Source: Protula sp. h YS-2021 (lineage: Eukaryota; Annelida; Polychaeta; Sabellida; Serpulidae). Taken from it: 64,000 bases of DNA. Positions 1-10,270 of the stretch are shown here, one piece after another (position 1 is the first letter of the stretch; the number at the start of each line of letters is the position of its first letter). Location: contig OX457033.1 of NCBI GenBank assembly GCA_949752745.1, forward strand, positions 17,875,407-17,939,406, written 5' to 3'. The notes under the pieces are model-generated. The model was not told where the DNA came from and searched no databases. It saw only the letters and a list, made by a program, of their open reading frames with translations. The position numbers and the translations under genes were made by a program.

Positions 1-98
1 GCGTAGCGTACAGTTACAGTTCACGTCCCCTACAGTTACAGTTACAGTTCACGACCCCTCCCCCCCCCCCCCCACCCCTTGTGACGCAGCAGCCCTGA
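1..98. other. Sequence downstream of gene A stop codon
   Basis: Short tandem runs of a GTTACA motif (about 10-50) and a poly-C tract (60-73) lie just past the gene A stop. This would be 3' UTR or flank on the minus strand. No AATAAA is visible on that strand before the window ends, so the gene A polyadenylation site lies outside the window or is non-canonical. Confidence 0.5.
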
Positions 99-298
99 CT
101 ACTCCACCCTGTGCCGCGTTATGATGGGATCCGGGCAACAGTCCCGCCAATCCGTCGTGGGATAGTCCGGGTAGAAGCAGTTCCACAGCACGACGAAGAT
201 CATGAGGGTGAGGTAGGCGACCAGTGCCACGTACCACAGCACGTTCTCCCAGTAGCGGCACTTGATGTTCTTCATGACCGTAATCCCCACCACGACTC
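99..298 (-). CDS. Gene A last coding exon (TM6 end, TM7, C-terminus)
   Basis: The acceptor TTTGCAG precedes the exon, which completes a codon begun in the previous exon (phase 1) and runs to a TAG stop at 99-101. It encodes the end of TM6, the extra seventh transmembrane helix and a short Cys-rich tail (WNCFYPDYPTTDWRDCC) that aligns closely with the gene B tail (WNCFYPGFPDTDWRPCC). The final residues differ between the paralogues. Confidence 0.92.
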
Positions 299-3200
299 CT
301 GCAAACGTTCATGCAACGTCACAGTCACGCTGTCACGTGTCACGTGTTAATGGACAGAAAGAGACATAGTCCCCGCCCAATCAAATATGACGACAGTCCC
401 GCCCAATCAAATAAGGTAAGAGAAGGTTTATGAAGATACACAATGCCCGTCCAATCAGATATCGGAACGGAGAGTTTCCCACCCAATAGGGAAAAAATGG
501 TTTATGAAGATAAACAATGCCCGCCCAACTAAATGTGAGGACAGTCCCCACCAAATAGGCAAGGGAACGACTATAAAGTTTTTCCTTCAAAGTAATAATC
601 AGAACCAATACACTAACAAATTTAAACACATTTTGTCAAACAGATTAATTAAAACAGAATTAAATAATTTTTTTTGAAAGATGGACATATCTACATGTTC
701 TAATTAGGAAAATTGTCTTAAAGTCAGTGAGGTAATACATGTTTAAGCGTTTATATTATAATCTAAAGAGATTCTTAAAATGTTTTTAACTGCGTAATTT
801 TTGCTGTAAATATATTTGCCGGTCAATGTATGATATCATCAATGAGTAAGGAGAAAAAATTGATCATCTCACATAACTCGTTGAGTGATATAACACACCG
901 GGTGGGTGGGGGAGGGGGAGGGTGGGGGAGGGGGAGGGTGGGGGAGGGGGAAGGCAGTATATACCAAAGCCGAGTCACCTGTATATGCAGTAGAGCTGGA
1001 GGGGGAGGGGTGGGTGGGGGAGGGGGAGGGTGGGGGAGGGGGAGGGTGGGGGAGGGGGAAGGCAGTATATACCAAAGCCGGCTCACCTGTATATGTATGC
1101 AGTAGAGCTGGAGGGGGAGGGGTGGGTGGGGGAGTGGGTGGGGGAGGGGGAAGGCAGTATATACCAAAGCCGTGTCAACTATACATGCAGCAGATTTGGA
1201 ACGGGGTGAGAGAGGGGGTTCAGAGGTGACGGGGAGCGCAGAGAAGGGGTGGGGGCGGGGGAGGGGGGAAGGCATAATATACCAAAGCAGAAACAACGCA
1301 CCAGCCAGAGCGCCGCCGAAGTGTGCCGCGTAGCCGACGGTGGTTTCTTCGTCTGTGAAGTAGCGCTGATATACCGCGATGGCCGTGTCTGTCACGACTG
1401 TCAGTGTCAACAATCACAGGCGTCAATGTTATCATACGGATTGCTGTCAGTGTCAACAATCACAGACGTCAACGTTATCATACTGATTGCTGTCAGTGTC
1501 AACAATCACAGACGTCAACGTTATCATACGGATTGCTGTCAGTGTCAACAATCACAGGCGTCAACGTTATCATACGGATTGCTGTCAGTGTCAACAATCA
1601 CAGGCGTCAACGTTATCATACGGACTGCTGTCAGTGTCAAGAATCACAGGCGTCACCGTTATCATACGGATTGCTGTCAGTGTCAACAATCACACGGATT
1701 GCTGTCGTGATTAGATAACTAAGACAACTGCGTTTATTTCTACACTTTTATATATTCCAGCTTTTCTGTTAACGATATTGAAGTTTGAAATCAAATCAGG
1801 TAAATACATCAACTACATGAATGTAATGATAAGCGGGTGCACATAAGACTGAACACCCCCTCCCATCCCAGTCACACTCCCCATCTGAGACAGACTTGGT
1901 GACTGCCGCTATAGCCCGATACCCTACATCATTCGATGGAACATTTACATTCAAAACTGAGTGTGTTTTTATTTTTAGAATGGTTCAGCTTTCTTTGCAC
2001 AGATGGCGCCAAACATCACATCCAAAAAATTTAACTGAGAACTTTGAAACCTAAACAACAGATCTTGAAAAAAAAAAATGCCACAAACGATTATCGCCTT
2101 AAGTCTTTCTGTTACTGAATGATTATAAGGTGAACTTCCCAACACTCCCCCCTAACCTACCCCATCCCCCCCCCCCCCACGCCTTTCCAGAGAGAAGCAG
2201 AAATATTGCTTTTAAGTAGCCACCATGTTACCTAGAATGAGCCACACTGTCAACCGGAAAGGCGCCGAGCAAAGGAATTTCCCGGGGCCCTCCATCCAGT
2301 CGTGCGTCATTTCCTTCCAGTTCTGAAACAGACACAACACAAACGTCAGACACCGCACAAACGTCAGACACCGCACAAACGTCAGACACCGCACAAACGT
2401 CAGGCACCGCACAAACGTCAGACACCGCACAAACGTCAGGCACCGCACAAACGTCAGACACCGCACAAACGTCAGGCACCGCACAAACGTCAGACACCGC
2501 ACAAACGTCAGACACCGCACAAACGTCAGACACCGCACAAACGTCAGACACCGCACAAATGTCAGACACCGCACAAACGTCAGACATCGCACAAACGTCA
2601 GACACCGCACAAACGTCAGACACCGCACAAACGTCAGACACCGCACAAACGTCAGACACCGCACAAACGTCAGACACCGCACAAACGTCAGACACCGCAC
2701 AAACGTCAGACACCGCACAAATGTCAGACACCGCACAAACGTCAGACACCGCACAAATGTCAGACACCGCACAAACGTCAGACACCGCACAAATGTCAGA
2801 CACCGCACAAACGTCAGACACCGCACAAACGTCAGACACCGCACAAACGTCAGACACCGCACAAACGTCAGACACCGCACAAACGTCAGACACCGCACAA
2901 ATGTCAGACACCGCACAAACGTCAGACACCGCACAAACGTCAGACACCGCACAAACGTCAGACACCGCACAAACGTCAGACACCGCACAAACGTCAGACA
3001 TCGCACAAACGTCAGACACCGCACAAATGTCAGACACCGCACAAACGTCAGACACCGCACAAATGTCAGACACCGCACAAACGTCAGACACCGCACAAAT
3101 GTCAGACATCGCACAAACGTCAGACACCGCACAAACGTCAGACACCGCACAAACGTCAGACACCGCACAAACGTCAGACACCGCACAAACGTCAGACACC

Positions 3201-6200
3201 GCACAAATGTCAGACACCGCACAAACGTCAGACATCGCACAAACGTCAGACACCGCACAAACGTCAGACACCGCACAAACGTCAGACACCGCACAAACGT
3301 CAGACACCGCACAAACGTCAGACACCGCACAAACGTCAGACACCGCACAAATGTCAGACACCGCACAAACGTCAGACACCGCACAAACGTCAGACACCGC
3401 ACAAATGTCAGACATCGCACAAACGTCAGACACCGCACAAACGTCAGACACCGCACAAACGTCAGACACCGCACAAACGTCAGACACCGCACAAACGTCA
3501 GACACCGCACAAATGTCAGACACCGCACAAACGTCAGACACCGCACAAACGTCAGACATCGCACAAACCGAAGATGACGCCTCGATGTCAGACAGCGGTT
3601 AGAAACAATTAATTGTAGATTAAAAGTCTAAAACCGAACAAAATCTGAATGAAATATATTAAATATTGACCAATGATAATAAAATGAGGACTGTGAATTC
3701 ATGAGGCGATGCCTAAAAAATAAACACAGAAGTTTCCTTACCATGATAATGACAGCCAGATGAGCACCTATGAGGGAATACACGCCGCCGCTAGCACCCG
3801 CCAACAGTGTGAAGCGATCGACCACAGCGTGCACAGTAGAACCTGCCAATGTACACCAGTGTCCAGTCTAATACCACATCAAATGTACACCAGTGTACAA
3901 CTTATACACCAGTACAGTGTAATACGCATCAAATGTACGCCAGTGTACAGCCTAATACGGCATCAAATGTACATCAGAGTACAGACTAATACAGCATCAA
4001 ATGTACACCAGTGTACAGCTTAAAACGCACCAAATGTACAGCAGTGCACAACAACAGTGCACATCAAATGTACACCAATGTACACGTTAATACGGTATTA
4101 AATGTACACCGGTGTACAGCTTAATACCGCATGAAATGTACACGAGTGTGCAGTGTGATACGATACGCATCCAATGTACACCAAGTTTTGTGCGACTAAG
4201 TATAAGAGCAGTGGTTTGACAGGAGATGGGGAAGGACTTGACACGAAAGAAAAGACGCTGAAAAGTAAAGCAGGTGTGGCTGAGGGTTATGGGGACGCGA
4301 CTTGGTGAGAAGAAGGCAGGGCGTACAGAAGATGTGGCTGGTCACGACGTGCGTATCAGTGACGGCATATAAAAGCCACGGACTCGGCAAAGCTGCCATT
4401 GTTAAGAGTGGAAAAATACTGAATACAAAAGACATCTCGGGGGAAGGAGGGGTGGGGTGGGAGTAGGAGTGGGATGGGGGGAGGTGGGGGTAAATAAATA
4501 GTACTGTCACCTGCGATTACCCCCAGGATGTAGACAATGCCGACGCGGTGCGCTTTGTGGACCATCTCCAGGGGAATGCCCAGCAACAGCTGCACAAACA
4601 GGTTGAAGACAATATGGAGATACCTGCAGACAGCAAGCAAAACACAACAGCCATTACCATGCCCCTGGCAACGAAACATACGCTTTTTCATGCGAATACT
4701 CTTAACGAAATGGACTCTATCGTCAGAGTTACAGTCAAATCACCAAGAATAATGTGGAGGGGGTTAATAACTTAAATAAAATTCGGGAATTTTTTATCAA
4801 AGTTTGATACATTCTGATGTCTACATATTGTGATAACAGAAAGGACTTGAGTTTCATAGTTATAATTGAACAAACACATACCCTTGATGAAGCAGCATGT
4901 AGGTCAGGAACCGCCACGCCTCATAGCGCCGGGCAGGGTTGAATATGAGTGGTGACTGTAACGGAGCTCCGCCTTCCATAGCTGTCACTCCACCGTCGGC
5001 CACGGCATGGCCGATAAACACCAATATCTGTCGACAATACCCATATGCTGTGCGAATAGCCAACTCTTCAGTTAAGGATACGCAAAAAAATATTGCATAA
5101 GTTGAAAGCAAATACGCGCGTTCGAATTGTATTGGTGGCATTTAAGGAGGTTAAGAATATCTTTGAAACAGCGATGCTTTAAATTAGTTAAATTGGTTGA
5201 TATTTTTTTTAAAGACAGGAATGTTCCCTTATAAAAAACTGACTCACTATTAACCTTCAAATGAAAAATTTGAAGCAAATTTCCTGACGATACCACAACA
5301 CACCGGAACAAGCTTCTCCTTACTATCAATGAAAGAAGAAGTGTTATTTTTTGTCTCTCTTTTTTCTCTCTCTCTGTTTTTTTTTACTGCACATACCTCA
5401 ATGGCGGTGATAATTGGTATGAAGAGTGGCGGTGGTCTGCAGTTATAATGCTTGATGTAGTTATCTATCTCATACTCGACGCCACCGTCGTACGACACCC
5501 TTTTACCGCCCGCCGCCACCACAGTAAAGTGACCGTCCACTTGGTCTTTATCTACAACCGTCTGTAATAATAATAATAACAATGGCACGCACACATCTAG
5601 TCTGCGAGTAGCCGGTGGCGGATAACAACTGTGTACTAGGTGTGACGTGTGGTTATGTGTGACTTATAACCATGACCTTGCTCATAACACCAGAAAGCTT
5701 TAAACTGAAGCACAGTGGAAAAGGCGCTCTTCACATAAACGAATGGTCTCTTTTCTCTGGTACTGTATTGTATAGGGAGCGAGAGGAGGGGTGGGGGGGA
5801 TAAAAGAGTTTAATACAAGGCAGCTCTCGCAAACAGTGGCGTTAAAAGTCATGTTTGTGTCTGGTAAAAATTTCCACATCCACTACCAGAAAACACGTAA
5901 GAGGGACATTTCCTGGAATATCTATAGGCGTTAAAACTTTAACCGCGGTAAAAAGATAAATTCGTACCTTCTCAGGAACTTGCAAAATGAAGAAGACGCA
6001 GATCATCGCATGAGTTCAAACATTAACAAAGGCACCCCCCCTCCACCCCTTCCCCCGCAACCTCCTCTCATCCACCCCACCCCCTCCCCCCCCCCCCCCC
6101 CGCAGAAAGGAAATGGCAGACATATACTGCGACATCACCAGAAACTCAACAAGAAGACTCAGTACGAAGTTTACCTTTTGATAGTCCCCGGCCGGAAGTA

Positions 6201-7199
6201 CGGAACTAACTGCCACGCGGATGAACTTCTGCCACGTAGACAAAGTAGTTCCTTCTAGCTCGCACCCTTTCAAGGTGTCTTGCTACAATACATAACAGCA
6301 GAAAATTTCTGATGCGAAACTCTCACTTAACATGCATTCTACATTTCGTATACTGTGGGCGTTGTGATAACACTATCTTTCAAATATTCGAGATTGATAT
6401 TACACATTACAGATTGATATTGCACTTTTTCATGCAATTTACATATAAAACTAGAACAGTGGCTGTTTAGGTGTCAGTTTGTTTGTTGTATAAATATAAC
6501 GAAAACGCCCTCACAGTATTAGTATTGTAATAGGCCATGGTCGATCCAAGTTCGCGGTGCGATAAAAGAGGATTATTGTTAAATATCGGTAAATGTACAT
6601 TTAATATTGTGGACAATGGTACTGTGATCATCGACCTAAGCAAACATGTTGCATCTTTACTCGAACTTAACAAAATACTTATATTTTGGCAAACTACGCC
6701 TATGATTTCTTTAGCAGTTGCAGAGATTGTGTGGCCGCTTCCATGTTGTCAGCCATCTTGTACTTGACATTACGGTGTTATGAGTCAACTACGGCCATCT
6801 TGCTGGCCGTAGTTGATTCATAACACCGCAATGAAAGTACAAGATGGCTGACAATATGGGAGCGGAAACAATGAAACCATACAATATGGCAATCGTTAAT
6901 GACCTCATAGCCCGAGAACTACTTTTGCATAATTAAATCGTATATTCATACTCTCACAACATAACGCCTTGCTTTTTGGCCAAACATTTGCTTGGTTGTA
7001 ACTTCTTTTCTTCCGCGGTACATAATTAACAGCGGTAAAAAGTTTTTCGGCGCGAGTGCTAACGTGGTCAGTTTGAAAAAAAAAACTGACAATAAAACAA
7101 GAAAAGTGGACTCACTGCGCGCATGCTAGTGCTCAACTGCGTCATGGCCTGCGTGGGTTTGATGTCGATTCCATCCATGTCCAACTCAATATCTCCCAT
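99..7199 (-). CDS. Gene A: rhomboid intramembrane serine protease (RHBDL2-like), 9 coding exons, 367 aa
   Basis: Rhomboids cut transmembrane substrates inside the bilayer with a Ser-His dyad. Coding exons, read from the high end: 7116-7199, 6175-6282, 5397-5561, 4882-5027, 4511-4623, 3742-3842, 2232-2322, 1302-1397, 99-298. They total 1104 nt with closed phases and GT-AG introns. Visible motifs are WR at W157-R158 in the L1 loop, HxxxN at H171/N175 in TM2, GASGG with nucleophile S223 in TM4, and AAHFGGA with H295 in TM6. A seventh membrane segment follows (VLWYVALVAYLTLMIF), giving the 6+1 layout of RHBDL proteases. The acidic N-terminus (MGDIELDMDGID) has no EF-hand. Exon 3 carries about 20 extra residues compared with gene B. 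The start ATG at 7199 follows an AG-ended pyrimidine-poor tract (TTCTAATACAG) with no stop between, so a noncoding or coding exon further upstream is possible. Gene B is the divergent paralogue. The family call is firm; the RHBDL2 subgroup is inferred from the missing EF-hand. Confidence 0.93.
900..1290. repeat. G-rich minisatellite starting at the gene A exon 8 donor
   Basis: Four copies of an AAGGCAGTATATACCAAAGC-type core start near 951, 1059, 1151 and 1269, separated by G-rich tracts of the form GGGGGAGGGTGGG (period about 92-118 bp). The last copy (1269-1290) is the first intron sequence after the exon 8 donor at 1301. Other copies carry GCTCT plus GGTGACT at the matching place on the minus strand, so the repeat seems to include a splice-donor-like segment. 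The G-runs could form G-quadruplexes on the plus strand. Confidence 0.75.
1302..1397 (-). CDS. Gene A exon 8: catalytic-histidine exon
   Basis: It encodes the end of TM5 and the start of TM6, with GYAAHFGGALA carrying the catalytic H295. It is 96 nt against 93 nt for the homologous gene B exon (27836-27928); the one extra residue is in the FTDEET loop. Both ends touch minisatellites: a 46-bp array at the acceptor and a G-rich array at the donor. Confidence 0.93.
1398..1704. repeat. 46-bp minisatellite copying the exon 8 splice acceptor
   Basis: There are seven units (six complete). CTGTCAGTGTCAA starts at 1398, 1444, 1490, 1536, 1582, 1628 and 1674, an exact 46-bp period. On the minus strand each unit ends in TTGACACTGACAG, the same sequence that serves as the real 3' splice site at 1398-1400. 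Intron 7 therefore carries a ladder of copies of its own acceptor. Confidence 0.92.
1705..2231. other. Remainder of gene A intron 7
   Basis: AT-rich intron sequence with short poly-A and poly-C tracts (2070, 2166). It ends at the exon 7 donor GTAACA (2226-2231 on the minus strand). I see no other feature. Confidence 0.6.
2232..2322 (-). CDS. Gene A exon 7 (L4 loop and TM5)
   Basis: It encodes NWKEMTHDWMEG followed by TM5, and is 91 nt in both paralogues with the same phases (starts in phase 0, ends after one base). The acceptor TGTTTCAG is at 2323-2330. The upstream 18-bp array ends only about 16 bases before this exon, so it supplies the branch-point and pyrimidine region. Confidence 0.92.
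2339..3568. repeat. 18-bp satellite array, about 68 copies, in gene A intron 6
   Basis: ACGTCAGACACCGCACAA is repeated head to tail with few variants: ACG to ATG at the CpG, ACC to ATC, and AGA to AGG near the left end. Since 18 is a multiple of three, every frame lacking a stop in one unit stays open for more than 1 kb on both strands. These long open frames are an effect of the period, not genes. The array fills most of a 1.4-kb intron and runs to within about 16 bases of the exon 7 acceptor. Confidence 0.97.
3742..3842 (-). CDS. Gene A exon 6: catalytic-serine exon
   Basis: It encodes the end of TM3 and TM4 with LLAGASGGVYSLIGAH, which carries the GxSG nucleophile S223. It is 101 nt, identical in length and phase to the gene B exon at 24794-24894. 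The donor is GTAAGG and the acceptor ATTGGCAG. Confidence 0.94.
3846..4182. repeat. About 34-bp minisatellite abutting the exon 6 acceptor
   Basis: The core AATGTACACCAGTGTACAG recurs at 3848, 3882, 3932, 3966, 4000, 4033, 4067, 4101, 4134 and 4173, mostly every 33-34 bp. The first unit overlaps the intron bases just before the exon 6 splice acceptor (3843-3845). The GTACACnnGTGTAC core is itself palindromic. Confidence 0.85.
4183..4510. other. Remainder of gene A intron 5
   Basis: Non-coding intron sequence with a GGGGTGGGGTGGG-rich patch around 4440-4490. The exon 5 donor GTGACA lies at 4505-4510 on the minus strand. No gene or element is recognised. Confidence 0.5.
4511..4623 (-). CDS. 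Gene A exon 5 (TM2 HxxxN exon)
   Basis: It encodes GYLHIVFNLFVQLLLGIPLE, with the oxyanion-hole HxxxN pair H171 and N175, and then the start of TM3. It is 113 nt, the same length and phases (enters after two bases, leaves after one) as gene B 24371-24483. The acceptor is CTGTCTGCAG. Confidence 0.93.
4882..5561 (-). CDS. Gene A exons 3 and 4 (5397-5561 and 4882-5027): TM1 and L1 loop
   Basis: Exon 3 (5397-5561, phase 0 to 0) holds a gene-A-specific stretch (DKDQVDGHFTVVAAGGKRVS) and then the conserved YNCRPPPLFIPIITAIE that begins TM1. Exon 4 (4882-5027) continues TM1 (ILVFIGHAVAD) and the L1 loop with SPLIFNPARRYEAWRFLTY, whose WR pair is a rhomboid signature. The 369-bp intron between them (5028-5396) has a poly-T and TCTC-rich patch and no other feature. 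Confidence 0.92.
5562..6174. other. Gene A intron 2
   Basis: It contains a short TAA run at the exon 3 acceptor (5565-5580) and a CCCCTCC/poly-C stretch (6038-6103). A short donor-like GTACG near 5960 does not delimit a frame-preserving exon. I see nothing else. Confidence 0.55.
6175..6282 (-). CDS. Gene A exon 2 (cytosolic N-terminal segment)
   Basis: It encodes ELEGTTLSTWQKFIRVAVSS near its middle, which aligns with gene B exon 4 (RQLTRFQMFIRGTVSTVVP). It is 108 nt and in phase at both ends. The donor is AAG|GTAAAC. The gene B counterpart ends in a different phase, so this boundary has moved in one lineage. Confidence 0.88.
6725..6871. repeat. Long near-perfect palindrome in gene A intron 1
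   Basis: Two arms of about 66-70 bp (6725-6796 and 6805-6871) are reverse complements with only a few mismatches, around an 8-base loop ATCTTGCT. The arms read GTCAGCCATCTTGTACTT and AAGTACAAGATGGCTGAC. Any transcript across the locus would fold into a long hairpin. It could be a MITE or a small-RNA precursor; the sequence alone does not decide. Confidence 0.9.
7116..7199 (-). CDS. Gene A first coding exon
   Basis: ATG at 7197-7199 (context AAAATGG) opens MGDIELDMDGIDIKPTQ and ends at donor GTGAGT (7110-7115), giving 28 codons in phase 0. The start is chosen because no longer coding exon is recognisable upstream. No in-frame stop is seen in the 11 bases before the ATG, where a splice-acceptor-like AG occurs. 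Confidence 0.75.
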
Positions 7200-7493
7200 T
7201 TTACAAGGCACTGTATTAGAACATAGATTTAATTTACAAAAAGGTCTGTTGGCTCTAGCTGTTCAGGTGCCTTAGCCAAAAAGGCAATTATAGATGAATA
7301 TAACTTTACTTTCCTGACAATCACGTGATATTAGTTTCAGCGTCAACAACAAAGAACAACAGATCAACTTCCTCCACAAAACATTTACCATGAAAATTGT
7401 TCTGTCGCTTTGCACGTTGAAGGTATAGGATTTTAGAAACACTTCCCTCGTTTGCATCAAATTTTTCTCAGCTGAACATGAAATTATGGGCAG

Positions 7494-7553
<60 letters not shown>

Positions 7554-8147
7554 TTGGAGGGGGTGGGGGCAGGATTCGTTACCACATCTTTTCATCCACT
7601 GCTTTTTATCATGTCAGAAATCAGCCATACGCCACATACATTTTTATTTACTTTCCAAGGAAATCAACGGTAAAGCTTATTAAATGTCGGCGAAAGCTTA
7701 TTTTTGCAGTTCCATGCCACATTCAGGAAGTATCGCCTGCTTGGGCCATTCCAGGCTATCTGCAGTCAGCTAAGAAAATAGGGGGAAAATGTCGTTTCCG
7801 GGATATAGGATATGCTGGTTTTAGAAGATCGCGACGCTGACGGTTTCGCATGCGCACGATCAGTGGGGGAAATATGCAGGATCACAGACGATTTCCAACA
7901 TAAAGAAACAATTGAGTAAAATGTATTGACTGAAAGTCTTTTTCTCTGTCATTACGGATCTATAAGGTGTCACATCTATACTAGGATGCAGGAAAATTTA
8001 TGCGTGCCATAATTTATTAAAATGGTTTTCTAATACAAAACAAGCTCTATATCTATTTCAGTGTCATTTTGCTGTTTTTTTTCTCAATTGACTCCTTTAT
8101 TTATCCCATAAAACAACATTAATACTAATTATATTAATATCACTAAA
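7200..8147. other. Flank upstream of gene A with a TTA microsatellite
   Basis: A TTA trinucleotide run occupies about 7497-7554, followed by a G-rich patch. The gene A promoter and any 5' noncoding exon should lie here or further right. No clear TATA box can be assigned. Confidence 0.5.
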
Positions 8148-9110
8148 CTAAATCTGACAGTTATTTATATCCCACGAAGAAGGAAGAAGTTTATTTTTAA
8201 ATAAATTAATACCACGTAAAGATTTGAGTTCCACCGGACAAACATTCCACAACTGTATACTCTTCAGTCTAAAACAACGTGATGTGTCTAACGAACAATC
8301 TGAGTACAGATTGTTTGTCAACAACCGAACTAACTTTATACAGAATCCTATACATTATGCAAATTTAGAACGTATTCCGTTAATCTTTCCTTCCAATTAA
8401 CTTAACCGTCTATAAACACCACAAGAAATTTAGTGCAGCTATTAACACGTGAAATCTTTCCATCACCGAAAAGTACTTCTAAACTGCTGCTGTTTGCTTA
8501 TTGCGGCCAAAAACCATGAAATTTGTTTTTCTGCCTTTTAAAAAGTTTGTTTAATTTAAACCACCGATTTAAGTCTAACAATTATTTCGTGATGATTTTA
8601 CACATTTTACTGCCACAGAAAAAATATATTGATGTCGTCCGCAGCAAGAATATATCAAGTAATTTTGACACATTAATAATATCACTAATATACAATATAA
8701 ATAATTTTGGGCTAATAATTGAGCCCTGAGGAGCATAAAACATGCAAAACTTTGGACACATTGTATCAATTTGTACATATTGTTCTCGCTGACAAAGGAA
8801 AATTTTTTACCCAGCCATCTGAAACTTCACGAATACCGTAAAAATCTAACTCTTGAAGAACTATATTGTGATCTATAGTGTCAAATGCTTTTTTTCTAAT
8901 CCACGAATACTCCAATAGTCATTAACTTTTTGTCTGTTTATGAAGTTAAATTTTCTATCAATTCTAAAAGTACAATGATTCTCAGTCAAGACATGATTCT
9001 CAATAAATATGTCCAAAGGATTATCACGTGTCTCCAAAATCTCAGAAAACTGAGGTAACACGGATATTGACTTATAATTATTAAATTTGTTATATTTATT
9101 CATATGAGAG
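8148..9110 (-). pseudogene. Decayed LINE reverse transcriptase (CR1/L2-type ORF2 fragment)
   Basis: Read on the minus strand in several broken frames, this matches the order of motifs in CR1/L2-like non-LTR retrotransposon reverse transcriptases. NNYKSISVLPQFSEILE lies near 9060-9100 and a TIDHN.VLQELDFYGIR-like block near 8830-8880. QGSIISPKLFILYISDIIN lies near 8690-8735, and ADD followed by INIFF near 8625-8643 in a shifted frame. NFMVFGR lies near 8505-8530, and a C-terminal block with LKSIQLWNVCPVELKSL ends at a TAG at 8148. Frameshifts, stops and deletions make it non-functional. No 3' tail or target-site duplication was identified. Confidence 0.85.
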
Positions 9111-9392
9111 CAATGTGTAAATTAGTTTTTAAAACCTCAGACGATGGCTTATTACACTGAAGAGTTCATCTGCTGAAAGAAAATAAAAATTTTGATTTTT
9201 TTTCTATTTCTTTAAATTTATCTCAGGTAAACTGAAGTAAGCTCTGCACCTTGGGAAAGGTTTGAAAGTACGAACTAGGTTGGTATACTGAAGTATAAAA
9301 TTATTATATTGTACACTGATATACTTCCATATCGCTTTCCCCGAACTGTAACAATGGTTGCAATTTCGGCTCGATCTGGATTCGTGATCTAA

Positions 9393-9814
9393 CAGGGTTC
9401 ATAGTCGATTTTCAAAATCAAATTCCATGATTTTTCCAGGATCTCAATTTTTTTTCCAGGTATTGTTTTTGTGAGGTTTTCACGGATATATATGTATAAA
9501 AATGAACGAAAAAACAGTTTCAACCCATTTTTTATTCTGTAAAATACAAAATGGTAACAGAACTATATATAAGATGTGCTTTTGGCTTGACACTCCCCCC
9601 CCCCCCCCCCCACCCATTTGCAAACAAATTTCTCGCCGGATTTGCAGCGTTCTCAAAAATGACAGTTTTCTTGGAAATTGAAAAATAATTACCCATTTTC
9701 GTTTTCCATGATTTTTCCATGATTTTTGGCCTTTTTTTAAAATTCTTTGATTTTTCCATGATTTTTCCAGGTATTGAAAAAATTCCAGGTTTTCCAGGTG
9801 GCCTATGAACCCTG
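9393..9814. mobile_element. MITE-like element with 12-bp terminal inverted repeats
   Basis: CAGGGTTCATAG (9393-9404) is matched by its exact reverse complement CTATGAACCCTG (9803-9814). TCTAA (or one base less) directly flanks each end and looks like a 5-bp target-site duplication. The 422-bp interior is built of TTTTCCAGGTATT and CCATGATTTTT repeats with a poly-C run, and has no transposase. Confidence 0.8.
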
Positions 9815-9896
9815 TCTAACCACAGCTTTCCCCCGAAAGATAAAAAATACTAGAAAAAAAAACTCGAACGTAGCTCCTCATTATTTTTACACTGTA

Positions 9897-10270
9897 AGAG
9901 TATAAGCCAAACCACACTTTGGGTGTTTCGAATAAAATGCACAAGAATTTTGAATTTCGACTGCGCGGGAACCGGGTAAAAAATTAAAGAAATGATAGAA
10001 AAAAATTATCGAAGAAAAATCGCAAAAACAGCTCATTCTCGGAACATAAAAAATATTGACACTTGAAACTATTTGTTACACTTTAAATAAATTTTTAAAA
10101 TAGCATATGGGTTGTTAAAACCTCGATTGCTCTTTTGTGCGAGAGAAATTTGACATTTATGCGAAATCTCTGTATCATTTCATTCATTTTTACCCCGTTA
10201 TTTTTATTTGAAACGCAGAAATTTTGTGCATTTGACGTGGAACGCCAAAGTGTGATTTGACTTATACGCG
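9897..10270. mobile_element. Foldback repeat with ACACTTTGGG-type ends
   Basis: The left end TATAAGCCAAACCACACTTT is echoed in reverse complement at the right end (AAAGTGTGATTTGACTTATA, ending about 10267). The arms continue inward through AAAATGCACAAGAATTT against AAATTTTGTGCATTT. One arm recurs in inverted orientation at 14487-14625. The element is non-coding. Confidence 0.7.

Noticed and set aside
2212..3612. Stop-free frames of 350-450 codons on both strands over the 18-bp array
   Set aside because: An 18-bp period contains no stop in these frames, so they stay open by arithmetic. The region is an intron at a position conserved with gene B, with a normal acceptor at 2323.
5955..5990. Possible extra gene A exon ending at a GTACG donor in intron 2
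   Set aside because: The segment between the nearest AG and this donor is 11 nt, which would break the reading frame, and gene B has no counterpart.
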